In this document: positions 19,345 through 28,343 of the stretch, in pieces
Numbering within the stretch: position 1 is the first letter of the stretch
How the letters are laid out: each line of letters starts with the position of its first letter
Assembly: GCA_963922775.1 (NCBI GenBank)
Contig: CAWUJG010000001.1
Location: forward strand, 1 to 64,000
Direction: 5' to 3'
DNA from: JAHDDH01 sp963922775
GTDB taxonomy: Bacteria; Bacteroidota; Bacteroidia; Cytophagales; Amoebophilaceae
DNA: 64,000 nucleotides
Notes under the pieces: generated by a model
Seen by the model: the letters and a program-made list of their open reading frames with translations, nothing else
Told to the model about the DNA's origin: nothing
The model's database searches: none
Position numbers and translations under genes: made by a program

Positions 19345-20504
19345 TGTATACGATTACACGTTATTTTTTTGTTTTATTTTTTGTTTTATCTTGTCATCAA
19401 ACACAAGCAAAAAGAGGAAAATTTAAGGCTATAATCCAAGCATTGGAAAAAAATGAACTACATGAGGTAGAAGAAAAATTAGCAAAATTTTCCTCCAGTT
19501 CTAGGGAGCGTTATGCATCGCAATACTATTATTTTTTAGCAATTACTTATCATAAAAAAGTATTACAAGAAGATATTACATCTCCCAAGTACAACGATTT
19601 AATTTTTCAAGCTAAAAAATATTATCAGATTGCATTAGATAAGCAAAAAGGAAATAGGCAGCGCTATAGTATAGTAAAAATACGGTATGAGAATTTATTT
19701 CTCTTTATTCTAAATAAAGGTGTTAGCTATTATATAAGAGAAGCTTATAAGCGTGCGTTACAGTATTTTGTATTAGCCCAAATGCTCAAGCCTCAAGATC
19801 ATACGTTATATTTATACTTAGGTGCTGCACATCACCAACTAGATCATCAAGAAGAAGCCATTAATTGCTATCAAAAGGCACTTACTCAATTCCCTAAAGA
19901 GAAAAAATATATATATTATGCTTTATCTTCTTTATATGTTGAAGAAAAAAAAGAAACTTTACAGAAAGCAAAACAGGCCATAGTACAGGCATTAAAGATA
20001 GCACCTTATAACAAGAATTTTTTGCAACAACATTATACATTGCTAACAATGTTAGGTGAAGTGGAATCCACTGTTAAGGCTTATAGCAAAAGTATTGAAG
20101 ATAATTCTAAGGCATTTATTACTACCTATCATTTGGCTTTTTTATATGAAAAGTTTGATAATAAAAAGAAAGCTTTATATTTGTATAAAAAATGTATAAA
20201 AATGTCTTCGGATGCTGAAGAAATTATTGCTAAGCTGGCTAATATGTATTACAATGCAGCTTATGACATGGTAGAAAGGGTAAGAAATATCTCAGAAAAG
20301 GAATTTCAGGCGCAGGGAGAGGTACTAATAAATACTATAGAAAAATATAGTAGAAAAGCTATTGTATATTATGAAAAAATTTATGAAAAGCATCCAAAAG
20401 ACCTTGAAATAATGTCCATATTAAGTACACTTTATAAAAGTATCAAAGATGAATATAAATTTCGTCAAATTAATAACAAAATATTCGAAATTCGATATAA
20501 GTAA
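19341..20504 (+). CDS. TPR-repeat lipoprotein
   Basis: A 387-residue protein with a hydrophobic start ending in VLSC (Cys18), so probably a lipoprotein in the periplasm or outer membrane. The rest is helical with several tetratricopeptide repeats, clearest around LYLYLGAAHHQLDHQEEAINCYQKAL and TTYHLAFLYEKFDNKKKALYLYKK, where the usual small and aromatic TPR positions are kept. TPR proteins act as scaffolds for protein-protein contacts; the partner is unknown. The start codon overlaps the gyrA stop, so it is coupled to gyrA. The next gene, pckA, begins either inside its 3' end (ATG 20449) or just after it (TTG 20512). Confidence 0.8.
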   Translation: MMYTITRYFFVLFFVLSCHQTQAKRGKFKAIIQALEKNELHEVEEKLAKFSSSSRERYASQYYYFLAITYHKKVLQEDITSPKYNDLIFQAKKYYQIALDKQKGNRQRYSIVKIRYENLFLFILNKGVSYYIREAYKRALQYFVLAQMLKPQDHTLYLYLGAAHHQLDHQEEAINCYQKALTQFPKEKKYIYYALSSLYVEEKKETLQKAKQAIVQALKIAPYNKNFLQQHYTLLTMLGEVESTVKAYSKSIEDNSKAFITTYHLAFLYEKFDNKKKALYLYKKCIKMSSDAEEIIAKLANMYYNAAYDMVERVRNISEKEFQAQGEVLINTIEKYSRKAIVYYEKIYEKHPKDLEIMSILSTLYKSIKDEYKFRQINNKIFEIRYK

Positions 20505-20511
20505 CATAAAA

Positions 20512-22095
20512 TTGGCTTCAAAAAAATATTCTTATATTAATCCTTATGAAGCATGGCTAAAAGATTTAGGGATAGAAAATAAAAAAAATATATTTTGGAA
20601 TTTATCTTCTACAGAATTAGTAGACCATGCTATAAAATATGAAAACACACAATTTTCAATAACAGGAGCTTTAATCTGTGATACAGGAAAGTTTAAAGGA
20701 AGATCACCTAAAGATAGATACATAGTAAAAGAAAGTGAAACATCGCATAACATTTGGTGGGGAGATTATAATCAGTCTATTACAGAAGAAGTGTTTGATA
20801 GCCTTTATCAAAGAATGATTGCAAAAGCAAATATACAAGATAGGGTTTATATTCGTGACAATTTTGTGTGTACCTATCCTAAATATCAATATAACGTTCG
20901 TATTCTTAATACTTATGCTTGGCATAATTTGTTTTGTCATCATCTTTTTATTCGTCCTACTAAAGAACAGCTAAAGTGTTTTTCTCCCCAGATTACAGTT
21001 CTACATCTCCCAAATTTTGAAGCAAAACCTAGTCAAGATCAGATAAGGCGTAGAAATTTTACTATCATCAATATAGCCAAAAAAACTATTCTTATAGGAG
21101 GTACAGCCTATGCTGGTGAAATAAAAAAAAGTATTTTTACTTTGCTAAACTATATTTTGCCCATACAACATAATGTTTTGCCCATGCATTGTGCTGCTAA
21201 TATTGACAAACGTGATCCAGATAGTGTGGCTCTATTTTTTGGTTTATCTGGAACAGGAAAAACAACGCTTTCCGCTTCAGATAAGAGAAATTTAATTGGA
21301 GATGATGAACATGGATGGTCAGATGAAAATATATTTAATTTTGAAGGAGGGTGCTATGCTAAGGTATATGGTTTAACAAAATTAGATGAGCCAGAAATTT
21401 ATGAAGCTATACATTTTGGTACAATATTAGAAAATACCACATTAGATCAGGATACAAAAAAGGTCAAATATGATGATCCTAACAATACAGAGAATACTAG
21501 AGCAGCCTACCCATTACATTATTTAAAAAATGTACATGAATTAGATATGGGGGGTATGCCTAAAAATATTTTTTTTCTCACATGCGATGCCCATGGCTTA
21601 TTACCAGCAATCTCCCTATTACAAAAAGAACAGATATTATTTTATTTTCTTTTGGGCTATACTGCAAAAGTAGGTGGTACAGAAGAAGGTATTATAGTAC
21701 CGAAAACTACTTTTTCTCCTTGTTTTGGAGCACCATTTTTTCCTCTACATCCCATATACTACGCTAGAATGCTTCAGGAAAAGATAGAGCAACATCAAGT
21801 ACATGTATGGATGGTTAATACTGGATGGGTAGGTGGTCCAGTAAAAGAAGGTTTTCGTATACCACTTAAGTATACACGACGTATGATTAAGACTGCATTA
21901 CATGATGGATTTCAAGATATTACATTTATAAAAACAGATATATTTAATCTTTATATACCTGTAACTTCTCCTGGAGTGCCACAAAATTTACTTCACCCTA
22001 AAGATTCTTGGCAAGATCCAGAAAAGTACATGATTAAAGCACATGGCTTATATAAAGCTATGGAAAAAGAGTATAGCCAGTATATTGAATCTTAA
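20512..22095 (+). CDS. pckA: Phosphoenolpyruvate carboxykinase (ATP)
   Basis: Catalyses the ATP-dependent conversion of oxaloacetate to phosphoenolpyruvate, the entry step of gluconeogenesis or, in some organisms, anaplerosis in reverse. The body contains the substrate block GRSPKDRYIV, the metal/substrate region around MHCAANIDK, the P-loop GLSGTGKTTLSA, the DDEHGWSD block and the adenine-site region TRAAYP. Two starts are possible: ATG at 20449, which overlaps the TPR gene by 56 bases, and TTG at 20512, 8 bases after its stop. The TTG gives 527 residues and an N-terminus of family length, so I chose it. It may be read through from gyrA. Confidence 0.93.
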   Translation: MASKKYSYINPYEAWLKDLGIENKKNIFWNLSSTELVDHAIKYENTQFSITGALICDTGKFKGRSPKDRYIVKESETSHNIWWGDYNQSITEEVFDSLYQRMIAKANIQDRVYIRDNFVCTYPKYQYNVRILNTYAWHNLFCHHLFIRPTKEQLKCFSPQITVLHLPNFEAKPSQDQIRRRNFTIINIAKKTILIGGTAYAGEIKKSIFTLLNYILPIQHNVLPMHCAANIDKRDPDSVALFFGLSGTGKTTLSASDKRNLIGDDEHGWSDENIFNFEGGCYAKVYGLTKLDEPEIYEAIHFGTILENTTLDQDTKKVKYDDPNNTENTRAAYPLHYLKNVHELDMGGMPKNIFFLTCDAHGLLPAISLLQKEQILFYFLLGYTAKVGGTEEGIIVPKTTFSPCFGAPFFPLHPIYYARMLQEKIEQHQVHVWMVNTGWVGGPVKEGFRIPLKYTRRMIKTALHDGFQDITFIKTDIFNLYIPVTSPGVPQNLLHPKDSWQDPEKYMIKAHGLYKAMEKEYSQYIES

Positions 22096-22207
22096 TTAGA
22101 ATTACTATTAGGTGATCTGAAAGGTATTTTTTCCAAAAAGGAGAAGAAATAGGATATTAATATTTTTTACTTTTTTACAAAGTAGAGTTTATAAATATTT
22201 ATATCTA

Positions 22208-22400
22208 ATGACTAAGGATAATAATATACTTTCTCATGCTGATGCTCTACTACAAGGTAGTCCGCATGATCATTTATTCAAAAATAGCTTTAGAGTTATC
22301 CAGATATAGATCAATATTTTTTGGTTTTGAGTTGTACATTCAGAGGTAAACTCCAGAGCATCTATTTTATCATAGAACACTAATCTACCCCAACGGAAAG
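22208..22400 (+). pseudogene. Degraded Rpn-family (YhgA-like) remnant
   Basis: Two blocks in different frames match the N-terminal half of the Rpn gene at 58962-59899. Near 22255-22300 the translation reads SPHDHLFKNSF (the other copy has IPHDYLFKNSF), and near 22325-22378 it reads VLSCTFRGKLQSIYFIIEH (the other copy has VLSSTFRGRSQGIYIIIEH). Stops and frame changes separate them, and nothing after about 22400 is alignable by eye. The metal-binding IEH element is thus still visible in a gene that is clearly dead. It occupies most of the 474-base gap between pckA and rplM. Confidence 0.75.
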
Positions 22401-22569
22401 ATACTATAGATTTTTGAGAGAGATAAAAAGTGTGTAAGTTCTTTAAATATCTCTAAAGTTTGATCTCTATTTTAAATAGGAGTTAAGAAAATAATGCTTA
22501 AAATTAGGTTCTATTAAAGAAAATTTATATTTTTACATTTCTTGTTACAAAATAAAAAATCTATAAAAA

Positions 22570-23016
22570 GTGGATACTACCAGTTATAAAACCATTGCTT
22601 TGAATAAAAAAAGCATAAAAAAAAATTGGATGCTTATAGATGCTAAAAATCAGCCCTTAGGACGTATGGCTAGTAAAGCATCTATAATATTAAGGGGAAA
22701 AAATAAGCCATGCTTTACACCTCATGTCGATTGTGGTGATAACTTAATTGTGGTTAATGCAGAAAAAGTACATCTTACAGGAGATAAATGGAAAAAAAAA
22801 TATTATATATCTTATAGTGGGCATCCTGGAGGTCAAAAATCAACACAGGCAAAGCAGTTAATGAAAAAAAAACCTATGAAAATTATAGAACATGCTGTAA
22901 AAGGTATGCTCCCCAAAAATAGATTAGGTAGAAAAATATTCCATAACTTGTATGTATATCCAGATAATCATCATCCACATGCAGCACAAAAACCACAAAT
23001 AATTAATATAAAATAA
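22570..23016 (+). CDS. rplM: 50S ribosomal protein L13
   Basis: L13 is an early-assembling protein of the large subunit. The 148-residue product has the family signature around KHLK-like positions and the characteristic SYSGHPGG and MLPKNRLGR blocks. The start codon is GTG: the resulting MDTTSYKT matches the MDT.SYKT start of Bacteroidota L13 proteins, which supports it strongly. It opens the conserved order rplM-rpsI-rpsB-tsf, with rpsI 15 bases downstream. Confidence 0.96.
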   Translation: MDTTSYKTIALNKKSIKKNWMLIDAKNQPLGRMASKASIILRGKNKPCFTPHVDCGDNLIVVNAEKVHLTGDKWKKKYYISYSGHPGGQKSTQAKQLMKKKPMKIIEHAVKGMLPKNRLGRKIFHNLYVYPDNHHPHAAQKPQIINIK

Positions 23017-23031
23017 CGCTTAAAATCACCT

Positions 23032-23424
23032 ATGCAAATTATCCAAACCGTAGGAAAAAGAAAAACTGCAATAGCAAGGATAAAACTTTCTCCCTCTACT
23101 AAAGAGGGAAAGATAAGAATTAATAAAAAAAAATTAGAAGAATATATACAGATATCTTACTTTAAAGATATAGTAAAACAGCCATTAGTACATGTAGAAG
23201 AAGACCAAAAATATGATATTTTTGTAAATGTATATGGAGGAGGTATTAAAGGACAAGTAGAAGCTATTAGACTAGGTATTGCAAGAGCATTCTGTAAACT
23301 AAATGAAGAATATCGTATAAAATTTAAACCAGAAAAATTGCTTACAAGAGATACAAGAAAAGTAGAAAGAAAAAAATATGGTAGAAGAAAAGCAAGAAGA
23401 AAATTCCAGTTTAGCAAAAGATAG
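23032..23424 (+). CDS. rpsI: 30S ribosomal protein S9
   Basis: S9 contacts the P-site tRNA through its C-terminal tail. The 130-residue protein starts with TVGKRKTAIARI, carries the GGGIKGQ loop (about residues 64-70) and the GIARAFCKL helix, and ends with the basic RKKYGRRKARRKFQFSKR tail in which the final Lys-Arg of the family is preserved. It lies between rplM and rpsB, all in the same direction. Confidence 0.97.
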   Translation: MQIIQTVGKRKTAIARIKLSPSTKEGKIRINKKKLEEYIQISYFKDIVKQPLVHVEEDQKYDIFVNVYGGGIKGQVEAIRLGIARAFCKLNEEYRIKFKPEKLLTRDTRKVERKKYGRRKARRKFQFSKR

Positions 23425-23476
23425 CCTTCCATCTTTTATTTATATCAAATATTTTAATTAAAAAAACATAAAATAT

Positions 23477-24274
23477 ATGCAATTGAATCATCAAGTACTC
23501 ATCAATGCTGGTGTACATTATGGTCATTTAACACGTAGATGGCATCCTAATATGAAGCCTTTTATCTATGCAAAAAAGAATTATACCCATATTATTGATG
23601 TAAATGCTACACTACAATGTCTTGAGCAGGCTAGTGAAATTATTAAAATGATGGCAAAGTCAGGAAAAAAAATACTGTTTGTAGCTACTAAAAAAGAGAT
23701 GGCAAAAATAGTAGAAACAGAAGCAAAAAAAATATTGATGCCGTATGTAACAGAAAGGTGGTTAGGGGGTATGCTAAGTAATTTTGTTACTATACAAGGG
23801 TGTTTAAAAAAACTCTCGCACATAGAGAGAATACTAAAAGATAAAGCAGTATACCAAAAATATGCTAGGCGTGAAAGGTTATCTCTTACTAGAGAAAAAT
23901 CTAAATTAGATAAAATATTTAGGGGTATTGCATATATGCATCGTCTTCCAGGTGCCTTGTTTGTAGTAGATGCTAAGCGTGAAACTATAGCTGTTTTAGA
24001 AGCTAAAAAATTAGGAATACCTGTATTTTCTATTGTAGATACTAATACTAATCCTGAACATATAGACTATCCTATACCTGGAAATGATGATAAAATGAGT
24101 GCAGTAGCATTAATAACAAAAACAATTGCTAATGCTATACAAGAAGGGATTACATTGCGTAAGCAAGAAAAAGAAAGGGAATTACAGCTTAAACAAAAGA
24201 GTACACAAAATAACACAACTAAAAATAGAAAAGTTGTAAAAGTGAATATAAAAACAGCAAAAAAAAAGAAATAA
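23477..24274 (+). CDS. rpsB: 30S ribosomal protein S2
   Basis: S2 joins the small subunit late and helps hold S1-type proteins or mRNA. The 265-residue protein shows the start INAGVHYGHLTRRWHPNMKPFIY, the RWLGGMLSNF block (about 94-103), and PGALFVVDAKRE and GIPVFSIVDTNTNPEHIDYPIPGND, all typical of S2. A Lys/Asn-rich C-terminal tail follows. tsf starts 11 bases later, the usual rpsB-tsf operon. Confidence 0.97.
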   Translation: MQLNHQVLINAGVHYGHLTRRWHPNMKPFIYAKKNYTHIIDVNATLQCLEQASEIIKMMAKSGKKILFVATKKEMAKIVETEAKKILMPYVTERWLGGMLSNFVTIQGCLKKLSHIERILKDKAVYQKYARRERLSLTREKSKLDKIFRGIAYMHRLPGALFVVDAKRETIAVLEAKKLGIPVFSIVDTNTNPEHIDYPIPGNDDKMSAVALITKTIANAIQEGITLRKQEKERELQLKQKSTQNNTTKNRKVVKVNIKTAKKKK

Positions 24275-24285
24275 TATTTTATACC

Positions 24286-25125
24286 ATGTCATTTACAATA
24301 GCGTCTATTAATACATTAAGAAAAAAAACAGGTGCAGGTATTATGGATTGTAAAAAAGCACTTAAAGCATCATCAGGAGATTTTGAAAAAGCTGTTGCTT
24401 TTTTAAGAAAGCAGGGAAAAAAAATATTAGAAAGCCGTAGTGATAGAAATACAAAAGAAGGAGCTATTTTTATAGACATGAATAATGATAATACATTGGG
24501 TGTAATGATAGCCCTTGGTTGTGAAACTGATTTTGTAGCTAAAAATAGTGATTTTCAAGCTTTAGGAAAATGGATTACTAGTGTCATTATTCAGCATTTT
24601 AAGCCTAATAGCAATATTGATACTATATTAGCTATAAAGCAAGATGAGATTACGGTACAAGAAAAAATTATTGATATAATGGGAAAAATAGGAGAAAAAA
24701 TTACACTTAACAGCTATGAATTTATACAAGATGAAATGGTTATTCCTTACCTCCATACTGGTAATACAATAGGTACATTAGTAGGTATACAAGGAGGAAA
24801 AAATGTTGAAGATATAATACAAGTAGGGCAAAATATTGCTATGCAAATAGCGGCTATGCATCCTATAGCTATAGATAGATATGATGTAGATAAAGATTTA
24901 ATGCAAAAAGAATTTGACATTGCTAAAGCACAAGCTCAAAAAGAAGGTAAGCCAGAAGTTATTATAGAAAAGATAGCCCAAGGAAGGGTAAATAAATTTT
25001 TACAAGAAAATACACTTTTAAATCAAAGTTTTGTACAAGATAGTACACTTAGTGTAAAAAAATACCTTCAAAAGATTGGTAAAGATATAAAAATTACTGC
25101 TTTCAAAAGACTATCTATTTTTTAA
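24286..25125 (+). CDS. tsf: Translation elongation factor Ts
   Basis: EF-Ts exchanges GDP for GTP on EF-Tu. The 279-residue protein has the N-terminal UBA-like domain with RKKTGAGIMDCKKAL (about 12-26), followed by the core TDFVAKNSDF motif (about 81-90) whose Asp-Phe contact EF-Tu, and the C-terminal module with HPIAIDR. It is the last gene of the rplM-rpsI-rpsB-tsf operon. A pair of inverted repeats lies just after it (25149-25230). Confidence 0.97.
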   Translation: MSFTIASINTLRKKTGAGIMDCKKALKASSGDFEKAVAFLRKQGKKILESRSDRNTKEGAIFIDMNNDNTLGVMIALGCETDFVAKNSDFQALGKWITSVIIQHFKPNSNIDTILAIKQDEITVQEKIIDIMGKIGEKITLNSYEFIQDEMVIPYLHTGNTIGTLVGIQGGKNVEDIIQVGQNIAMQIAAMHPIAIDRYDVDKDLMQKEFDIAKAQAQKEGKPEVIIEKIAQGRVNKFLQENTLLNQSFVQDSTLSVKKYLQKIGKDIKITAFKRLSIF

Positions 25126-25148
25126 TAGCATAGAAAAAATATTGATGA

Positions 25149-25230
25149 AGGTGAGAAATTTTATACTATTTTCTTTATCCATTATTTTAGTGTACTGACT
25201 TGGGTTTTCATCACTATTTTTTTCTCACCT
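25149..25230. repeat. Inverted repeat pair after tsf
   Basis: AGGTGAGAAA at 25149-25158 and its exact reverse complement TTTCTCACCT at 25221-25230, separated by 62 bases. It could be an end of a decayed insertion, a structured 3' UTR or chance; the spacer has no open frame. Confidence 0.4.
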
Positions 25231-25248
25231 AATATTTTTCTCCTATTA

Positions 25249-25950
25249 TTATTCAATATCTTCTATTTCTTTTAGGCTCAATCCTTTGGCTTGAGCTATT
25301 TTACTTTTCCTTAGACCAAGAGCGAGCATGTTTTTGGCAGCTTTGCATTACCTCTTGTTTGTATTTATAATATGACATTCTTGCATCTTCATCCATTTTT
25401 AAGAAATTTAAACGATCCATAACTCGGGACATTAAAGGAGATTTAAAGCTCTCTGCTTTATTTTTTCATATTTCATTACATATAGCCATTCATCTAGTGC
25501 TGAGTGTATTTTATCTTGAAAGTTAGGAATGCAAATGATAAAGTATTCTGGAAAGATATTAAAAACTTTATACGATTTTAAACTTGTTTCTGATAGGGTA
25601 ATATCTATGCTTTGATCATTATCTATATCATGGAAGATGTTTTTTCTATGATATAGGGAGCCTGCTAAATTGTTCAAGATATCATAGATCAAGGTAATAT
25701 GAAATACTTTTTTGATTTTTCTATAATCTTCAGAGGTATTGATGCTATCTATTATGGATCGAGAGGTATTTAAACAGGACTTATGTAAAAAGTTGGGGTA
25801 TAGCCTCTAGCTATTTCTACTATGTATTGATTGCCTTTTGTATCTTTAACTATAAGGTCAGCTATTGATTTTTGGCTATTTTGCTTTCTATTGTGCTCTC
25901 TGGATCAAGAATAGCGAATACTTTTGGGGCTATGTTGGCCGATGGAGAGG
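25249..25950 (-). pseudogene. Multiply frameshifted Rpn-family nuclease pseudogene
   Basis: Read on the minus strand, fragments in several frames reconstruct one Rpn/PD-(D/E)XK protein. From the upstream end: a start-like segment ending in FAILDPESTIESKIAKN, then ADLIVKDTKGNQYIVEIARGYTP (nuclease core with Asp and Glu), then the open stretch 25692-25432 (LIYDILNNLAGSLYHRKN...), then a C-terminal part with KIAQAKGLSLKEIEDIE before the stop at 25249. At least three frame changes or stops interrupt it. It belongs to a different subtype from the copies at 1-849 and 58962-59899, closer to the ones that read LDIKA/VEMQRGY in related genomes. It fills the 990-base gap between tsf and gldD. Confidence 0.75.
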
Positions 25951-26115
25951 ATTTTTTGCAAAAAAATATAAATTTTTTATAAAAAATTTGTGTTCTAATA
26001 CTGTCTTTTTATGTAACTTACAATAAAGATATAAAAAAATAAGTAAGAATATTTTTTCAAAATTGTATTTGAATATACATGTTTGTATAACAATTTCAAT
26101 AATATTTTTTTACCC

Positions 26116-26733
26116 ATGCCACAACGTTTTTACTATTATATTATTGCTGCCTTATGTTTATTATTTTTTTGTACATACTATTTATTTCCTAACATAAATA
26201 GAAACTATGTTCCTAAACCAAAAGGGTATGTAAAAGTAGTATTTCCCCCTCCTAAATATCTTGATCTTAAGGAGAAAATGCCTTACTTTCCTTATAATTT
26301 TGCTTATGCTGCGCATGCAGAAGTAAATCAAAAAATAGAACATGAAAAAAAAGAAGATTATTGGTTAAATATTTATTATCCAATTTATGATGCTGTGATA
26401 CAACTTACTTATAAACAGGTAAAGGGGTTATCACAACTTCAGGATTATATACAAGACTCACATCAGCTAATAGCTAAACATTATGTAAAAGCTTCGGGTG
26501 TTGTGCCTAAAAAAATATATACTATTTATGGTAATGAAGCTTTTACAGCAGAAATACAAGGAGAAGTAGCTACTGCCATACAGTTTTATATAACGGATGG
26601 AAAAAAACATTTTTTACGTGGTGTACTATATTTTAACAATGAAAGTAATAATAATTATTTAGCTCCTATCATTCAATATATAAAACAAGATATTTTATAT
26701 CTTATACATACAACACAGTGGAATATAGCATAG
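26116..26733 (+). CDS. gldD: GldD-like gliding/type IX secretion lipoprotein
   Basis: GldD is an accessory protein of Bacteroidota gliding and type IX secretion. The start at 26116 gives 205 residues. After a hydrophobic N-terminus comes the family signature YVPKPKGYVKVVFPPPKYLDL, then a PYFPYNFAYAA segment and the conserved YGNEAFTAEIQGEVATAIQFYITDGKKHFLRGVLYF core. The expected lipobox is not canonical: the hydrophobic stretch ends in LLFFC, with Phe before Cys, so it may be anchored as a membrane helix instead. An ATG at 26083 would add eleven residues. No other gld/por gene adjoins it; folK follows convergently after 13 bases. Confidence 0.82.
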   Translation: MPQRFYYYIIAALCLLFFCTYYLFPNINRNYVPKPKGYVKVVFPPPKYLDLKEKMPYFPYNFAYAAHAEVNQKIEHEKKEDYWLNIYYPIYDAVIQLTYKQVKGLSQLQDYIQDSHQLIAKHYVKASGVVPKKIYTIYGNEAFTAEIQGEVATAIQFYITDGKKHFLRGVLYFNNESNNNYLAPIIQYIKQDILYLIHTTQWNIA

Positions 26734-26746
26734 CATTATAAATTTT

Positions 26747-27241
26747 TTATTGAATTTTGTCTCCTTTTATGGGGTATACTTTGCCTAGATCTTTACATGT
26801 CAAAAGCATCTGTGTATTAGAGTATAAAAGCTGAGGATGTATACCTTGAGGGTCTATTTCATGTAAAGGTACTAAAACAAATTTGCGTTGAGGAAGATAA
26901 GGGTGTGGAATTTTTAATGTAGGGCTATTTATAATTTTTTTACCATAATATAAAATGTCAATATCTATAATACGCGGTCCCCACTTTTTTTTTGTATGTT
27001 TGCCTAAACATTTTTCTATCATTTGTAATTTATATAGCAGCTTTTGCGGTAGTAAATTACACCATATATGTATTACTTGATTATAAAATATGTTTTGTTG
27101 GGTATAACCCCAAGGTGTGGATGCATATAAAGAGGATACTTTGTTTATTACTACATGTTTTTCAATATGTTTTAATGCTGCTACTAAATTTTTTTTTTTT
27201 TCTCCTAGGTTTGTTCCTAAAGAAAGATAAGTACTTACCAT
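26747..27241 (-). CDS. folK: HPPK, folate biosynthesis pyrophosphokinase
   Basis: 2-amino-4-hydroxy-6-hydroxymethyldihydropteridine pyrophosphokinase transfers pyrophosphate from ATP in folate synthesis. The 164-residue product starts with STYLSLGTNLGEKKKNL, and contains YASTPWGY (about 41-48), a GPRIIDIDILYYG block with the metal-binding Asp pair (near 90-103), and HPYLPQRKFVLVPLHEI, all family hallmarks. It is the last gene of the minus-strand run from 32638 to 26747. The preceding gene is fabD. Confidence 0.95.
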   Translation of the reverse strand: MVSTYLSLGTNLGEKKKNLVAALKHIEKHVVINKVSSLYASTPWGYTQQNIFYNQVIHIWCNLLPQKLLYKLQMIEKCLGKHTKKKWGPRIIDIDILYYGKKIINSPTLKIPHPYLPQRKFVLVPLHEIDPQGIHPQLLYSNTQMLLTCKDLGKVYPIKGDKIQ

Positions 27242-27275
27242 GAGTAGCTATCTTTATTTATTATTCTGATTATGT

Positions 27276-28169
27276 TCATTCAAGTATTTCTTCAATTTTT
27301 TTTATTTCTACACTGTTATCTATTTTTTTTACAAAACTATGTAACACATTTCCTGGTCCATAAATTATAAATTTATGGCATTGATTTTTTATCATATTTT
27401 GTATAGTTTTTGTCCATAAAACAGGGGAGAAAATTTGTAGCATTAAATTTTTTTTTATTTGTTTTTTGTCTTGTGTAGGCTTGGCATCTACATTTTGATA
27501 AATAGCTGTTTTTCTTTGTAGGAAAACAGTTTCTAGCATTACTTTTTCCAAATAACACGTAGCTGGTTTCATAAAAGAGGAATGGAATGCTCCATCTACT
27601 TTTAGAGGAATAATTTTTTTCGCTCCTGCTTTGCTTAGTTTTTCGCTTGCTTTTTTAATTCCCTCTAGAGAACCTGCTATTACCAGTTGTCCAGGACAAT
27701 TATAATTTGCTGGCATTACCTCTTTTTTACCCACTTTATGGCATATTTTTTCTACTATACGATCATCTAATCCTAAAACAGCAGCCATAGTACCTTTTTT
27801 TTTACTACAAACTTTTTGCATGGCTTTTGCCCGTTGATCGACAAGTTTTAGTCCATCTTCAAAACTTAAGTATTGACTTGCTGTTAAGGCAGATAGCTCT
27901 CCTAAAGAATGTCCTGCTACAAAATCAGGATAAAAATTAGGTGTAGTAAAGGCCTCAATTATACTATATAAAAATATAGCTGGCTGAGCAATGGCAGTTT
28001 GTTGTAAGTCCTCTTCTGTACCTTCAATCATCATGGCTGTAATATCATAGCCTAAGGTTTTATTGGCTAAAGCAAATAGTTGTTTAGTATCAGATGATTT
28101 TTCGTAAAGTTTTTTGCCCATGCCAGGATACTGTGATCCTTGTCCAGGAAATAAGCATGCTATTTTCAT
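27276..28169 (-). CDS. fabD: Malonyl-CoA:ACP transacylase FabD
   Basis: Loads malonate from CoA onto acyl carrier protein to start fatty acid elongation. The protein has 297 residues with the family start FPGQGSQYPGMGKKLY, the nucleophile elbow GHSLGELSAL with catalytic Ser (near residue 91), and FHSSFM with the catalytic His (near 198). It lies upstream of folK in a minus-strand run; 34 bases separate them. Confidence 0.96.
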   Translation of the reverse strand: MKIACLFPGQGSQYPGMGKKLYEKSSDTKQLFALANKTLGYDITAMMIEGTEEDLQQTAIAQPAIFLYSIIEAFTTPNFYPDFVAGHSLGELSALTASQYLSFEDGLKLVDQRAKAMQKVCSKKKGTMAAVLGLDDRIVEKICHKVGKKEVMPANYNCPGQLVIAGSLEGIKKASEKLSKAGAKKIIPLKVDGAFHSSFMKPATCYLEKVMLETVFLQRKTAIYQNVDAKPTQDKKQIKKNLMLQIFSPVLWTKTIQNMIKNQCHKFIIYGPGNVLHSFVKKIDNSVEIKKIEEILE

Positions 28170-28343
28170 ATTTATAATTTTTTAGATAAAATTTAATTTT
28201 TTATTTGTTATATAGCTATTATTATTAACACAATATAGATATTTTTGGTAAAATATTTCTAATAATAAAAAATTGATTAAGTTTTTATAGAATAAATTAA
28301 CTTTTTGTATAAAAATTTTATACAAAAAAAATATGGTTTATTT

